Below, piece by piece: positions 23,342 through 32,643 of a DNA stretch of 37,940 nt. Position numbers and translations under genes: made by a program. Source of the stretch: Thermoplasmata archaeon. GTDB taxonomy: Archaea; Thermoplasmatota; Thermoplasmata; Thermoplasmatales; Thermoplasmataceae. The notes beneath the pieces are model-generated. The model did no database searches. It saw only the letters and a list, made by a program, of their open reading frames with translations, and had not been told where the DNA came from. The stretch lies in NCBI GenBank assembly GCA_021797055.1, contig JAKAAI010000010.1, positions 1-37,940 on the forward strand, given 5' to 3'. How positions within the stretch are numbered: the stretch's first letter is position 1; every line of letters begins with the position of its first letter.

Positions 23342-24403
23342 TTAGAGAAAACCTGCCTTCCCGTTGTAAGAAAGTTCTGACAGATATATCTTGTCAGACT
23401 GTCCGTCCATGAATAAAGCAGTCAATGTTGCAGAATCCCTGTAGAACTTCTCGACACCAAAGTCCTGCAGATATCCATATCCTCCATGTGACTGGATAGA
23501 TTGTCTCGATGCTTTTAGTGATATCTCGATGGAACGTATCTTGATAGAAAATTTTTCTGTTTCAGAGAGTGAATCCCACCTCGCAAGGTACCGTGAAAGT
23601 TCATCGATTTCACTTTTTATCATCGACAGGGGATAAGCAACAGGTTCATAATCCATTAAAAGGTGGCCAAAAGTGCTTCTAACTTTTGAATATTCCATAG
23701 CTTTACCAATTGCCCCATTTGCAATACCTAAAGATATTGCTGAAACTGCATTCCCCATGCTTCTGATTGCAGATTCTATCATCGAACGCCCATTTTCCTT
23801 TGAAATTACTATGTATGATGAGTCTGAGAATTCTACTGATGAGATTCCAAGCCCCCTGAAACCCAGGACAGGGTATTTCTCTCTTACTGTGAAGCCGGAT
23901 GTAAAGAGAAGAAGTGCATCCGGAAGGGGATCTGCGGAAACTAATAGTATATCGAGTCCTGGGCCGAGAATGTAATTCTTGATTCCTGAAACCGATTTCC
24001 CGGAGAAATTCAGATTTCCAAGAGTTTCTTTGCTCATGGTGGATGAGGATAGCGAAAAACCTGCCGATTTTTTGCCCGCTGCAATTTCCTTAAGTATTTC
24101 CTGAGTTTCTGCAGATTTAACTAGAAGCGGTAATATAATCGAGTTCTGGACGGCTATGAATAGAGCAACGGAAGGTGAATACGAAGCAAATGTTTTAAGA
24201 ACCTGCAAATAGGCGTCGTCAGGCAAAAGTGATCCACCATGCTCTTCGGGAAATTTAAGAGCAATAAGACCCTGAGAACCCAGTTTTTCGATCAGATCCT
24301 TGTCCAGACCAGCTCTTTCTATTCTGAGAGCCTGTCCTTCAACATATTTCCTGCAGAACTCATCTACCGCTGAAACAAGCATTTCATTCTGGTCCTCCGG
24401 CAT
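23342..24403 (-). CDS. Divergent acyl-CoA dehydrogenase homologue with Asp at the catalytic position
   Basis: This 353-residue protein has the acyl-CoA dehydrogenase fold: an N-terminal helical domain, a degenerate middle beta domain (AGFSLSSSTMSKE in place of the usual TEP.GGSD flavin loop) and a conserved C-terminal domain with SHGGYGYLQDFGVEKFYRD. Where active enzymes have EGT it has MDGQSDK, with Asp333 at the base position, 20 residues before the C-terminus as in the other two homologues here. The ATG overlaps the stop of the preceding dehydrogenase (TAATG) behind a strong GGAGGTG site, so the two are made together. It is probably a partner subunit of a heteromeric enzyme, or an enzyme with altered activity. 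Confidence 0.85.
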   Translation of the reverse strand: MPEDQNEMLVSAVDEFCRKYVEGQALRIERAGLDKDLIEKLGSQGLIALKFPEEHGGSLLPDDAYLQVLKTFASYSPSVALFIAVQNSIILPLLVKSAETQEILKEIAAGKKSAGFSLSSSTMSKETLGNLNFSGKSVSGIKNYILGPGLDILLVSADPLPDALLLFTSGFTVREKYPVLGFRGLGISSVEFSDSSYIVISKENGRSMIESAIRSMGNAVSAISLGIANGAIGKAMEYSKVRSTFGHLLMDYEPVAYPLSMIKSEIDELSRYLARWDSLSETEKFSIKIRSIEISLKASRQSIQSHGGYGYLQDFGVEKFYRDSATLTALFMDGQSDKIYLSELSYNGKAGFL

Positions 24404-25515
24404 TACTGGGCCACCTCCTTGTTTAGGAACCTGGAAATAACAAGTTTTTCAATTTCACTTGTTCCTTCCCAGATCTCAAGTATCTTTGCATCTCTGAAGT
24501 ATCTTTCGAGATCGCCTGTTATTCCCTTAAGACCGGTCAGCTCTAAAGCTTTCTCAGCACAGTATACCGCAGTTTCCGATGCATATGCCTTTGCCATGCT
24601 TGTTATTTCTGGTTTAGGTCTGAACTGGAAAAGGTACGATGCAGCCTTGTATGTGAGCAGCCTTGCCGCTTCTATTCTGGTGGCCATCTCAGCTATCGTG
24701 AAGCTGACATTCTCTAAATTTCTATAACTGTCAGGCAACGTTTTGAGTATTTCCATTGTGCGATCCAGGCTGCCCTGGGCCACACCCAACCCCTGAGCAG
24801 CTACAAATATCCTACTAATGTTGAAAAACGTCATTATATAGTAAAAGCCTTTTCCCTCATCGCCAACGAGGTTTTCCTCTGGTACCTCAACGTCATTCAA
24901 TATCAGCTCGGCAGTATCTGTTGCCCTCACCCCAAGCTTTCCAGTGAGCTTGTTTGACCTAAATCCTTTTAAATTTGAGTCTACCACAAGCACACTAAGA
25001 CCATGATGCCTTTTGTCATCTGGTCTAGATGTGCGAACCAGCATGACAAAAAAATCAGCTATTGAGCCATTTGTAATGAACATCTTGGAACCGTTTATTA
25101 TGTATTTATTACCAACCTTCTTTGCCTCTGTCTTAATTCCAGCAACGTCGCTTCCTCCACCTGGTTCAGTTACGGCGAGGCCCATGATTGCTTTACCTGC
25201 GTTCACTTTCGCAAGATATTTCTCCTTCAGTGTATCGCTGCCAAAAAGCATAATTGTCTCGGCACCAAAATATGGAACTGTAACAGATATGCCCAATCCG
25301 GGATCAACTCTGCATAACTCTTCTATTGCAACGAGACTCTTCCATGGGCTTGAAAAATCCACAATTCCCTGATCAAATGCCTTTTTCTTCAGATCAAACG
25401 GAAACTTTTCTTCCTGATCGAACTTTCTTGCGAGTTCCTGAGTGAATTCAGTTCGAGCAAATTCCTGGACTTTCTTTTTATGATCTTCAATGTCCTGAGG
25501 CAGGTCAAAATCCAT
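24403..25515 (-). CDS. Acyl-CoA dehydrogenase (catalytically complete partner)
   Basis: This acyl-CoA dehydrogenase of 370 residues carries the full set of features: the N-terminus MDFDLPQDIEDHKKKVQEF, flavin loop AVTEPGGGSD, FITNGSIADFF, LGVRATDTAEL and the C-terminal WEGTSEIEKLVISR with catalytic Glu350. It oxidises acyl-CoA and reduces ETF. The frame is open upstream to 25569, but ATG 25515 fits the family N-terminus and lies 5 nt after the thiolase stop, behind GAGGGTGTGAT. The order thiolase, this gene, then the Asp-type homologue forms a tight operon for beta-oxidation. Confidence 0.92.
   Translation of the reverse strand: MDFDLPQDIEDHKKKVQEFARTEFTQELARKFDQEEKFPFDLKKKAFDQGIVDFSSPWKSLVAIEELCRVDPGLGISVTVPYFGAETIMLFGSDTLKEKYLAKVNAGKAIMGLAVTEPGGGSDVAGIKTEAKKVGNKYIINGSKMFITNGSIADFFVMLVRTSRPDDKRHHGLSVLVVDSNLKGFRSNKLTGKLGVRATDTAELILNDVEVPEENLVGDEGKGFYYIMTFFNISRIFVAAQGLGVAQGSLDRTMEILKTLPDSYRNLENVSFTIAEMATRIEAARLLTYKAASYLFQFRPKPEITSMAKAYASETAVYCAEKALELTGLKGITGDLERYFRDAKILEIWEGTSEIEKLVISRFLNKEVAQ
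24412..24418 (-). promoter_or_regulatory. Strong Shine-Dalgarno site coupling two acyl-CoA dehydrogenase genes
   Basis: GGAGGTG on the minus strand lies 8 nt before the ATG at 24403, inside the last codons of the upstream gene. Confidence 0.7.
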
Positions 25516-25520
25516 TTTAA

Positions 25521-26711
25521 TCACACCCTCTCTAACAATACTGAATAACCCTGACCACCGCCGACACACAGTGTAGCCATTCCAAGATCTTTCCCTTTTT
25601 CCCGCAGGGATCTAGAAAGAGTACCTGCGAGTCTTGCACCGGTTGCTCCGAGCGGATGACCGATTGATATTGCCCCACCATGTATGTTCACCCTGTCCAA
25701 GGGTATCCTAAGTTCTTTCATTGCATTAAGCACAACCACTGCGAATGCCTCGTTTATTTCCCATAGATCAATATCATCAACAGAAAGACCGGCGGAAGCC
25801 AGCGCTTTCTTTGATGCCGGCACAGGCCCCTCACCCATTATAGATGGTTCTACTGCCGCCCAGCCAAAGGACTTGATCCTGCTTATTGGCTTAATTCCAT
25901 ATTCACGAATCTTGCGACCAGACATTAACATTACCAGGGATGCACCTGCGTTCAGGGGCGATGAGTTTCCGGCTGTTATCCTGCCGCCCTGTTTAAATGC
26001 AGGCTGAAGCTTTTCGAGCTGCTCAATAGTTGTATCTGCTCTGATAGATTGATCCTTTTCGACTTTGATCATTTTACCTTGTGATTCGACTTCGATTGGA
26101 AGGATCTCATCCCTGATAAAAGATGACTGAGATTCAGAGGCAAGTTTGTGACTTCTTAGAGAAAATTCATCCATTTCCTTCCTCTCTATCCCTCTTAGAC
26201 CAGCAAGTTTTTCAGCTGTTAAGCCCATTGAATAACCTGTATTCATGTCAAGTTTCATGTATTCTGGGCGTACCAGGAGCTTCAGATTTGGTTTAATATG
26301 CGGATTATTTGACAGTGGCACATGTGTCATATGTTCCATTCCACCGGCTAGCACAATGTCAGCATTACCGGTCATGATCTCCATTGCGCCGATTGTAATT
26401 GCATTAAGTGAAGATGAGCATGCCCTGTCAAGAGCCATCGCCGGAACTGTCACTGGCAGTCTTGACAGAAGCGCTGGATGTTTTCCACCATACATCCAGT
26501 TCTCGTCAGCCTGAAGGGCACATCCTGATATTACATCTGATATCTCCTCGGCATTAATGCCAGTCTGTTCAATTGAATCGTTTATAAGCAGGGATAGAGC
26601 CTCATCCATTCTGATTCCATTAAAAACGTCGCGTTCAGGATCAGCAGGTCTTGATCTTGAAAAAGCGGTCCTTTTGAAATAAACCAAGTAAGGGGTGTTA
26701 TTCTCATCCAT
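25521..26711 (-). CDS. Thiolase (acetyl-CoA C-acyltransferase / acetyltransferase)
   Basis: This 396-residue thiolase has all catalytic residues: nucleophile Cys98 in DRACSSS, NEAFA, His352 in GGAISIGHPLGATGAR and Cys382 in CVGGGQG. In breakdown it cleaves 3-ketoacyl-CoA with CoA to release acetyl-CoA; the reverse condensation is also possible. It is the full-length two-cysteine bacterial-type enzyme, rather than the archaeal HMG-CoA-pathway thiolase that pairs with an OB-fold partner. The linked acyl-CoA dehydrogenases argue for the degradative role. A short 63-nt gap separates it from the upstream aminopeptidase; it may have its own promoter (TTAGTTATATTTC about 30 nt before ATG). Confidence 0.92.
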   Translation of the reverse strand: MDENNTPYLVYFKRTAFSRSRPADPERDVFNGIRMDEALSLLINDSIEQTGINAEEISDVISGCALQADENWMYGGKHPALLSRLPVTVPAMALDRACSSSLNAITIGAMEIMTGNADIVLAGGMEHMTHVPLSNNPHIKPNLKLLVRPEYMKLDMNTGYSMGLTAEKLAGLRGIERKEMDEFSLRSHKLASESQSSFIRDEILPIEVESQGKMIKVEKDQSIRADTTIEQLEKLQPAFKQGGRITAGNSSPLNAGASLVMLMSGRKIREYGIKPISRIKSFGWAAVEPSIMGEGPVPASKKALASAGLSVDDIDLWEINEAFAVVVLNAMKELRIPLDRVNIHGGAISIGHPLGATGARLAGTLSRSLREKGKDLGMATLCVGGGQGYSVLLERV

Positions 26712-26774
26712 GATACTTCAGATCAATATGCTTACAAGAAATATAACTAATTTGCCTTAAAAAGATAGGAGATA

Positions 26775-29159
26775 TTAACTGATAGAGAGAAGCAGTTTCT
26801 CGTTTATCTCAAGGCTTTCAAGACCTTTCGATATTCCCTGATCTATCAGTGGAGTCCTTATTTTTTCAAGAAGGGATTTGGTCTCCTTGACCCTTCCAAG
26901 GCCAATATACTGGGTAAGCTGATATACCAGTCTGGACGGAGTGCCAGTTCCAACAAAGACATCACTCATGCGTTTTACAATATCTGGTAGAGTCTTGAAA
27001 GCAAGGTCCCGGTTCAATGGCTCAATTCCCATTGATGTGAAATATGACGTTATATCCTGCTTCTTGATCTTCCCTGCATCCATTAATTGTATGACTCTGT
27101 CCATTGCTTCCTTGCCAGGTACCATTCCCATTGCTGAAATAACCTTTACACGGTCCTCATCACTCCTGAGAGTCAGGAATTTCTCAATGAGTGGATCTAT
27201 CTTTCCAAATTGCCTTGCAGCAGCTATGGCAATAGCTGTCCTCATGTTTGGGTCCTGCTTTTCAATAGTCTGGAACAGACCGGAAAGTTTTGCAGCATGT
27301 TCTGGATCTATGTCGGAAAGTCTGGAATGGAGCATACCTCTGAGAATGCCTTCGTTGATGTCGTCGCTGCCTGATTTATCACCGATTCTCTGCAGCTGTA
27401 TACGATAAAATCTGATGGCTATTTCCTTTATTCTGGTATTTTTAGGATTTATGAGCATCAACTGTTGCAGGTTTGATGATATCTCCTGAATCACAGAATA
27501 TTCATCTTCGTTTTCAAACTTCTCAACATAACTAAGATAAGTCGATATCCTGATGTGCCCGGAAACAAGGAATGCAAATAGGTCTGAAGCGATGCCCCAT
27601 CTGTCCTCGAATGTGAGGTTCTTGAGGTTTGACAGCAGGTCCCCATATAATGCTTCGTCATAAAGAACTCTATAAAAGCCAGTTTCTGATGCATTTAGCT
27701 TGACAAAATCCTTTCCCTCTATTTCAACCGATTGATTTTCCAGAAGAATTGATTCAGTTTCATTCTTCCTTTTGATAGTTACAGGTACCGGCCAGAGCTC
27801 ATTCGATGAGGAACCATCAAGATAGAATTTCTGCTGTTTTATTTCGATTTTGTCAGTCTTTTTCTTGACAGACAAATAAGGATATCCTGGCCTGTTTATC
27901 CAGGCTTCCATTACCCTGCTCACTGGTTTGCCAGATCTGGATTCTATGCTTTTCCATAGATCAGAACCTGCTGCGTTTGAATACGCAAATTTAGAAAGGT
28001 AATCATGGATACCCCCACGAAACATATCATTTCCAACGTAACCTTCAATCATCCTCAATATCATACCGCCCTTCCCGTAACTTATCTGGTCGAAAATCTG
28101 TGCAACTGTCTCCGGATCCTTGACATCCACGTTGATGGGGTGGGTGGATTTTAATGAATCATCTGTAAAAGCACCGGATGCTCTTGTCTGGAGCATTTCA
28201 CCAATAATATTCCACTTTGGGTAGTACCTGTCAACGACCTTATACATCATGAAAGTTGCAAAGCTTTCATTCAACCATAGATCGTTCCACCATTTCATTG
28301 TTACAAGATCACCAAACCACTGGTGTGCAATCTCATGGGCTATGACTGAAGCAACCCTTTTTTTTGTTATACCGCTGGTATTCTCATTTACTAGAATTGC
28401 AGTTTCCCTGAAAGTGATAGCACCCCAGTTTTCCATAGCACCAGCACCAAATTCAGGCACAGATATCAGATGCATCTTTGGAAGCGCATATTTAATTCCG
28501 AAGTATTCATCAAAAAATTCAAGCGATTGGGCACCAACCGTTATCGGAAAATCGTTTGAATTTAATGCACCCTTGAGGCCGCTGAAATAGATCTTCTTGT
28601 CCTTGTATTTACCTTCTATTGTTTCAAACTCTCCTATCCCAATATACAGGAGATAAGTTGACATTCTTGGTGTTTCCTGGAACTTTATTGTTTTGCGGGA
28701 ACCTGTCTCATTTTGGCTGGATACAGGCATATTCGAAATTGCATCAAGATTTCGATCTATGGTTAGAGATAACCTAAAAACCGCCTTATAACTTGGGTCA
28801 TCTACGCACGGGAAAGCCATTCTTGCACCGGTGGATTCAAACTGTGTTGTAAACATTGTCTTCCCATCTGCTGTCTTAGCTATATAGAGCCCCATAAGCG
28901 ATTTCGAAACCTCCGCATGGAAGTAGATTTCAATATCACTGAATTTGCCATTTTCTGATCTGATTAAAACCTCATCGTCTCTCTTTCCCTTTGAATGAAT
29001 TGCGGATTGATTATTTATGATCACTTTATCTATAACGGGGCCCAGGCAATTCAGCACAATGTTTTCCAATTTAGAATCAAGTTTTATTTTTTCACTGCCT
29101 TTATAGGTAGCATGCTCGAAATCAACGTCAAGCTCGATGTCATAACTCTCAATTTTCAT
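26775..29159 (-). CDS. M1 aminopeptidase, tricorn-interacting factor F2/F3 type
   Basis: This 794-residue zinc aminopeptidase has the substrate-binding GAMEN motif at 240-244 and the zinc site HEIAH (275-279) with Glu298 in WLNESFA, 18 residues on. The C-terminal half is the large helical domain. The length matches Thermoplasma tricorn-interacting factors F2 and F3 (about 780 aa), which trim the short peptides released by tricorn downstream of the proteasome. The two factors are similar, so F2 versus F3 is undecided. No signal peptide, so it is cytosolic. A TATA-like ATAAAATTAAGG lies about 27 nt before ATG. Confidence 0.92.
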   Translation of the reverse strand: MKIESYDIELDVDFEHATYKGSEKIKLDSKLENIVLNCLGPVIDKVIINNQSAIHSKGKRDDEVLIRSENGKFSDIEIYFHAEVSKSLMGLYIAKTADGKTMFTTQFESTGARMAFPCVDDPSYKAVFRLSLTIDRNLDAISNMPVSSQNETGSRKTIKFQETPRMSTYLLYIGIGEFETIEGKYKDKKIYFSGLKGALNSNDFPITVGAQSLEFFDEYFGIKYALPKMHLISVPEFGAGAMENWGAITFRETAILVNENTSGITKKRVASVIAHEIAHQWFGDLVTMKWWNDLWLNESFATFMMYKVVDRYYPKWNIIGEMLQTRASGAFTDDSLKSTHPINVDVKDPETVAQIFDQISYGKGGMILRMIEGYVGNDMFRGGIHDYLSKFAYSNAAGSDLWKSIESRSGKPVSRVMEAWINRPGYPYLSVKKKTDKIEIKQQKFYLDGSSSNELWPVPVTIKRKNETESILLENQSVEIEGKDFVKLNASETGFYRVLYDEALYGDLLSNLKNLTFEDRWGIASDLFAFLVSGHIRISTYLSYVEKFENEDEYSVIQEISSNLQQLMLINPKNTRIKEIAIRFYRIQLQRIGDKSGSDDINEGILRGMLHSRLSDIDPEHAAKLSGLFQTIEKQDPNMRTAIAIAAARQFGKIDPLIEKFLTLRSDEDRVKVISAMGMVPGKEAMDRVIQLMDAGKIKKQDITSYFTSMGIEPLNRDLAFKTLPDIVKRMSDVFVGTGTPSRLVYQLTQYIGLGRVKETKSLLEKIRTPLIDQGISKGLESLEINEKLLLSIS

Positions 29160-29256
29160 GCTGGATAATAATAAAGTAATCCTTAATTTTATCTGTTTAC
29201 TTTGCTTGATTTTCCCCCGATATATCTGTGTAAAAAAGAGTGCAATAATTTGAAGT

Positions 29257-31275
29257 TCACATGTTTTTTGCTATAAGCTCAGATATATCTGTTATCTTGA
29301 TCTTCTGTTCCCTGTTGGTTACCTTTCTCGCATCGTCCAGCATTGTCATGCAATATGGACAAGCCGTCACGAGTGTTGTCGCTCCTGTTTTGTCAACCAT
29401 GTCCATCCTTTTATGGGAAATTTTGGTTCCAACTGTTTCATTCATCCATAATCTCCCACCACCAGCTCCGCAGCACAGAGCCTTGCTTCCACTCATTTCC
29501 ATCTCAACCAGGTTTCTGGAAACGTTCTGAATAACCTTCCTCGGCGCATCATAAATTTTATTATAACGGCCAAGGTAGCAAGAATCATGGTATGTGTATT
29601 TTTCACCGGTAGAATCCAGCTTGACTTTAATTTTCCCAGTCGAAAGAAGATTTGAGATGTAATCGCTGTGATGCATAACATTGACTTCATAACCCATGGC
29701 TTTGTAATCGTTCTTCAATGAATTAAAGCAGTGAGGACAGTTTGTTATTATATCCTTGATCTTATGCTTCTTGAAAGTTTCAATGTTCTGGCTGGCAAGT
29801 GTCTGTGCAAGATATTCATTGCCTGTCCTCTTGGCAGGATCACCAGTGCACTTCTCCTCCGAACCAAGGATTGCAAAATTTATATTGGCTTCCTTCAATA
29901 TTTTGACAACGGATTTGGCTATTTCCTGGTTCCTCGGATCAAAACTGGCGACACAACCCACCCAGTAAAGGACATCAAAGTCGTCAGAAGCACCTTCTGA
30001 TACCACCTTTATACCCAGATCCTTAGCCCAGTCTGCCCTTGTAGAAGGTGGATTGTTCCATGGTGACTGGTAATTTTCAAGATTCCTGTAAAGGTCCAGT
30101 GTTTCCTTTGGAGCCTTTCCCTGATTGAGAACAAGGGACTGCCTCATGCTGACTATTTTATCCACATGATCGATCATTACAGGGCACTGCTCAACGCATG
30201 CCATGCAGGTGGTGCACGACCAGAGATCCTCTTCCTTTATCGTGGATCCAATGACAGGTTGTACTATCTTGGATTCTGCCACGTTGTCATGTGTTTTCCG
30301 TATCTGAGAACCCTCTTTGAGGACGACCTCCCTGAGATCCCATATGATATCCCTAGGAGAAAGTGTTTTTCCTGTTGTGTAGGCAGGACAGTTATAGGTG
30401 CACCTGCCGCATTCAGTACAAGCATAGAAATCTATATAGTCCTTCCATGAGAAATCTCTTATATCTGTTGCACCGAACCTTGTTGCCTTGTCGAAGTCTA
30501 TCGGTGTAAGCTGTGCCTGTGGTTTGTCCTTTGACAGCAGGACATTCAAAGGAGCTGCAACAAGATGCAGATGCTTTGATCTTGGTATGTATGCTAGGAA
30601 TACAAGAAAATCAATGGCATGTATGCTCCATAATGTCCAGTATGTGTAGTAACCCGCAACAGGAGAAATTTTAGGGAGTGCGTGTGCGAGTGCAGTGGTA
30701 ATTGGAGTCACACCTGGTGAAAGTCCTTCCATGATGCTTCCAGGTATGTTTCTGCTGATACCATCTATTCGTAAAACACCCAACGCGTAGTATGTTACCA
30801 TTAAAAGGGCTATCAAAAAAAGTATGAAAGAGGCCTCGAATCCATTATAGCCCTGATATCTCGGAATCTTTATTATCCAACGGCGAAAAACTGAATAAAT
30901 GACATCAGCAATAAGAACCGCTGCAAAGATATCAACCGTGAAAAAAATTGCATCCTTCAATACCCCGGCAGGTATCAGGTGAGCCTCTGGAAAGAAGCCG
31001 CGATAAAAAAAGGATAGAGAATAGGCTCCAAATGCTATGAACCCCCAAAACATTATTGCATGCATTATACCACCAGATGTATCCTTGAAGAGCTTTGCCT
31101 GGAGGAAAACGTTCCTGATTACCCTGTAGATTCGTTTGAGGATAATGGGTTTCATTTCGATCTTCTTCAGTGGGATGTACTTAGCGTTCCAGAATAAAGA
31201 ATAAAGGGTATAGAAGAAAATTCCTGCGGAAACAAGCGCGCCCAGAAGAAGTAGTATAGAAAACAGATAGATCAA
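29257..31275 (-). CDS. Membrane Fe-S oxidoreductase, ETF:(mena)quinone oxidoreductase / HdrD-like (FadF type)
   Basis: This 672-residue protein is a fusion of three parts. The N-terminal 235 residues hold about five to six helices of the NarI/DsrM-like cytochrome type with candidate heme histidines (His72, His219 and the SKHLHL His). Next are two [4Fe-4S] motifs: C286, C289, C292, C296 (CTECGRCTYNC) and C354, C357, C360, C364 (CTTCMACVEQC). Last are two CCG domains (WVGC, KCTGD, CPHC; then DSC, CCGAGGG, CPYC) like HdrB/HdrD and GlpC. This architecture is that of proteins that move electrons from reduced ETF to quinone during fatty acid oxidation. Its place near thiolase and two acyl-CoA dehydrogenases fits that role. 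The TTG start has GGGGG about 7 nt upstream and a TATA-like CTTATAGCC 24 nt upstream. Confidence 0.88.
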   Translation of the reverse strand: MIYLFSILLLLGALVSAGIFFYTLYSLFWNAKYIPLKKIEMKPIILKRIYRVIRNVFLQAKLFKDTSGGIMHAIMFWGFIAFGAYSLSFFYRGFFPEAHLIPAGVLKDAIFFTVDIFAAVLIADVIYSVFRRWIIKIPRYQGYNGFEASFILFLIALLMVTYYALGVLRIDGISRNIPGSIMEGLSPGVTPITTALAHALPKISPVAGYYTYWTLWSIHAIDFLVFLAYIPRSKHLHLVAAPLNVLLSKDKPQAQLTPIDFDKATRFGATDIRDFSWKDYIDFYACTECGRCTYNCPAYTTGKTLSPRDIIWDLREVVLKEGSQIRKTHDNVAESKIVQPVIGSTIKEEDLWSCTTCMACVEQCPVMIDHVDKIVSMRQSLVLNQGKAPKETLDLYRNLENYQSPWNNPPSTRADWAKDLGIKVVSEGASDDFDVLYWVGCVASFDPRNQEIAKSVVKILKEANINFAILGSEEKCTGDPAKRTGNEYLAQTLASQNIETFKKHKIKDIITNCPHCFNSLKNDYKAMGYEVNVMHHSDYISNLLSTGKIKVKLDSTGEKYTYHDSCYLGRYNKIYDAPRKVIQNVSRNLVEMEMSGSKALCCGAGGGRLWMNETVGTKISHKRMDMVDKTGATTLVTACPYCMTMLDDARKVTNREQKIKITDISELIAKNM

Positions 31276-31355
31276 AGTCGAACCCCCAGTGCGGCTATAA
31301 GCATAATATTAGTATTAATCCTTCATATTTATTGCTTTCATTGTGAAATTTAGAT

Positions 31356-32549
31356 TCAATTTACAATTAGATCATCTATATTATTCGGGTAATATGTAAT
31401 GATTTCCGGCCCATCCTCATGCATGATAATGGTATCAGAATGCCTGAAACCGCCGAGTTTTGGAACGTATATACCAGGCTCTATTGTGAAAACCATGTTA
31501 GCCCTAATTGGAGAATCATCGCCGACATCAAAGAATGGTGATTCATGACCTTCAAGACCTATACAGTGCCCGGTGTGATGAAGCAGCAGCTGTGACACGT
31601 CCTTCATTTTCGCCATCGAAACAACGACGCGATCTATGTCGCTGAATTTACCACCTACCTTAAGGGATGAAATTGCCTCCTGCTGCATTTCAAGCATTAT
31701 TGCATGATATTTCCTTATCTGGGGTGTGACCCTGCCTACAAAGAGGTTTCTCTCTATTTCAACGTGATATCCATCAATGCTGCCATCTGCCCCAGATCCA
31801 AGTATGTCACCTTTTTTCAATGGCCTGTTTATTGAAAGAGAGTGCGGATAATAGGAATGGGTACCGACCTGCCCCCTGAAACCGGCGAATATCTCAATAG
31901 GGTACCTTATTTGTGGTTTAGAATCCATTCCAAATGCGTTCATTGCTGCAACACTGGCTTCTGAGCTTGCTTTGTAGGCTATCTCAAAATCAAAAAGTTT
32001 TGGTGCTGTGTACTTTTGTAGCAGTCTGTGGGCATAGTTAGCCCATCTAGCGCTTTCCCTAAGCAATTCCTGTTCCTTTTGACTCTTAATTCTTCTCATT
32101 TCGTAGAGTGAAGATGAAATGTCAACCAGTTTATAGTCGCCGATTATCTCTGTGCTTGGTATACCACGGAATCCATAAACGCTGGGATAAATAGAGGTAT
32201 TATCCATACCAAGATTCTTTCCATGAATCAGTTTATGAATCCATTCTCCGAAATGCCTGAATGGATGTATCTTCCCTGGATAATCAAAATAGGAATAAGA
32301 GTTCTTTATGATACTTGAAAGATACATTGAATGTTCTTCCTCAAGCTTTGGCCCGAAGAAATATACTTCGACATCTCGGTTCACCAGAATTCCAGCTGGC
32401 CTCTCTGTCTGTAAATATGTTAATCCGGAAAAATATCTCATGTTAGTTGGATTAGACATGAAAACACCGGATAAGTCACGCTTCTCCATAAGAGCCACAA
32501 GGGCATTTATTCTTTTAGGGTATTCGCTTGGAGGGATGCAGAACATCAT
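31356..32549 (-). CDS. M24 'pita-bread' family protein, creatinase-like, with altered metal ligands
   Basis: This 397-residue protein has the creatinase N-terminal domain (MRYFSGLTYLQTERPAGILV) and the M24 catalytic fold (GTHSYYPH, HHTGHCIGLEGHESP, FTIEPGIYVP). Aligned with Xaa-Pro dipeptidases, the five metal ligands should be Asp, Asp, His, Glu, Glu. Here they read Gly253, Glu264, His328, Glu357 and Ser371 (in GFRHSDT), so two ligands are lost and one is changed. The GYHVEIERNLF segment and the C-terminal tail resemble creatinase, a metal-independent amidinohydrolase. It may be an amidino- or amide-hydrolase rather than a peptidase, or a peptidase with a changed site. A strong TATA box lies 24 nt before ATG. 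Confidence 0.82.
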   Translation of the reverse strand: MMFCIPPSEYPKRINALVALMEKRDLSGVFMSNPTNMRYFSGLTYLQTERPAGILVNRDVEVYFFGPKLEEEHSMYLSSIIKNSYSYFDYPGKIHPFRHFGEWIHKLIHGKNLGMDNTSIYPSVYGFRGIPSTEIIGDYKLVDISSSLYEMRRIKSQKEQELLRESARWANYAHRLLQKYTAPKLFDFEIAYKASSEASVAAMNAFGMDSKPQIRYPIEIFAGFRGQVGTHSYYPHSLSINRPLKKGDILGSGADGSIDGYHVEIERNLFVGRVTPQIRKYHAIMLEMQQEAISSLKVGGKFSDIDRVVVSMAKMKDVSQLLLHHTGHCIGLEGHESPFFDVGDDSPIRANMVFTIEPGIYVPKLGGFRHSDTIIMHEDGPEIITYYPNNIDDLIVN

Positions 32550-32567
32550 TCATTAAGCATTCTCGAT

Positions 32568-32578
32568 GATTTATATTT
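32568..32578 (-). promoter_or_regulatory. TATA box of the M24 gene
   Basis: AAAATATAAAT on the minus strand is centred 24 nt before ATG 32549. It is one of the clearest boxes in the window. Confidence 0.55.
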
Positions 32579-32643
32579 TCGTAAGAAAAATTATTCATAA
32601 GTGACTTAGCGAACTCTTAAGATTTTCTATGTAATGAAGAAAT

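Noticed and set aside
26941..27408. 155-codon plus-strand frame
   Set aside because: Antisense to the helical C-terminal domain of the M1 aminopeptidase; serine-rich, no motif.
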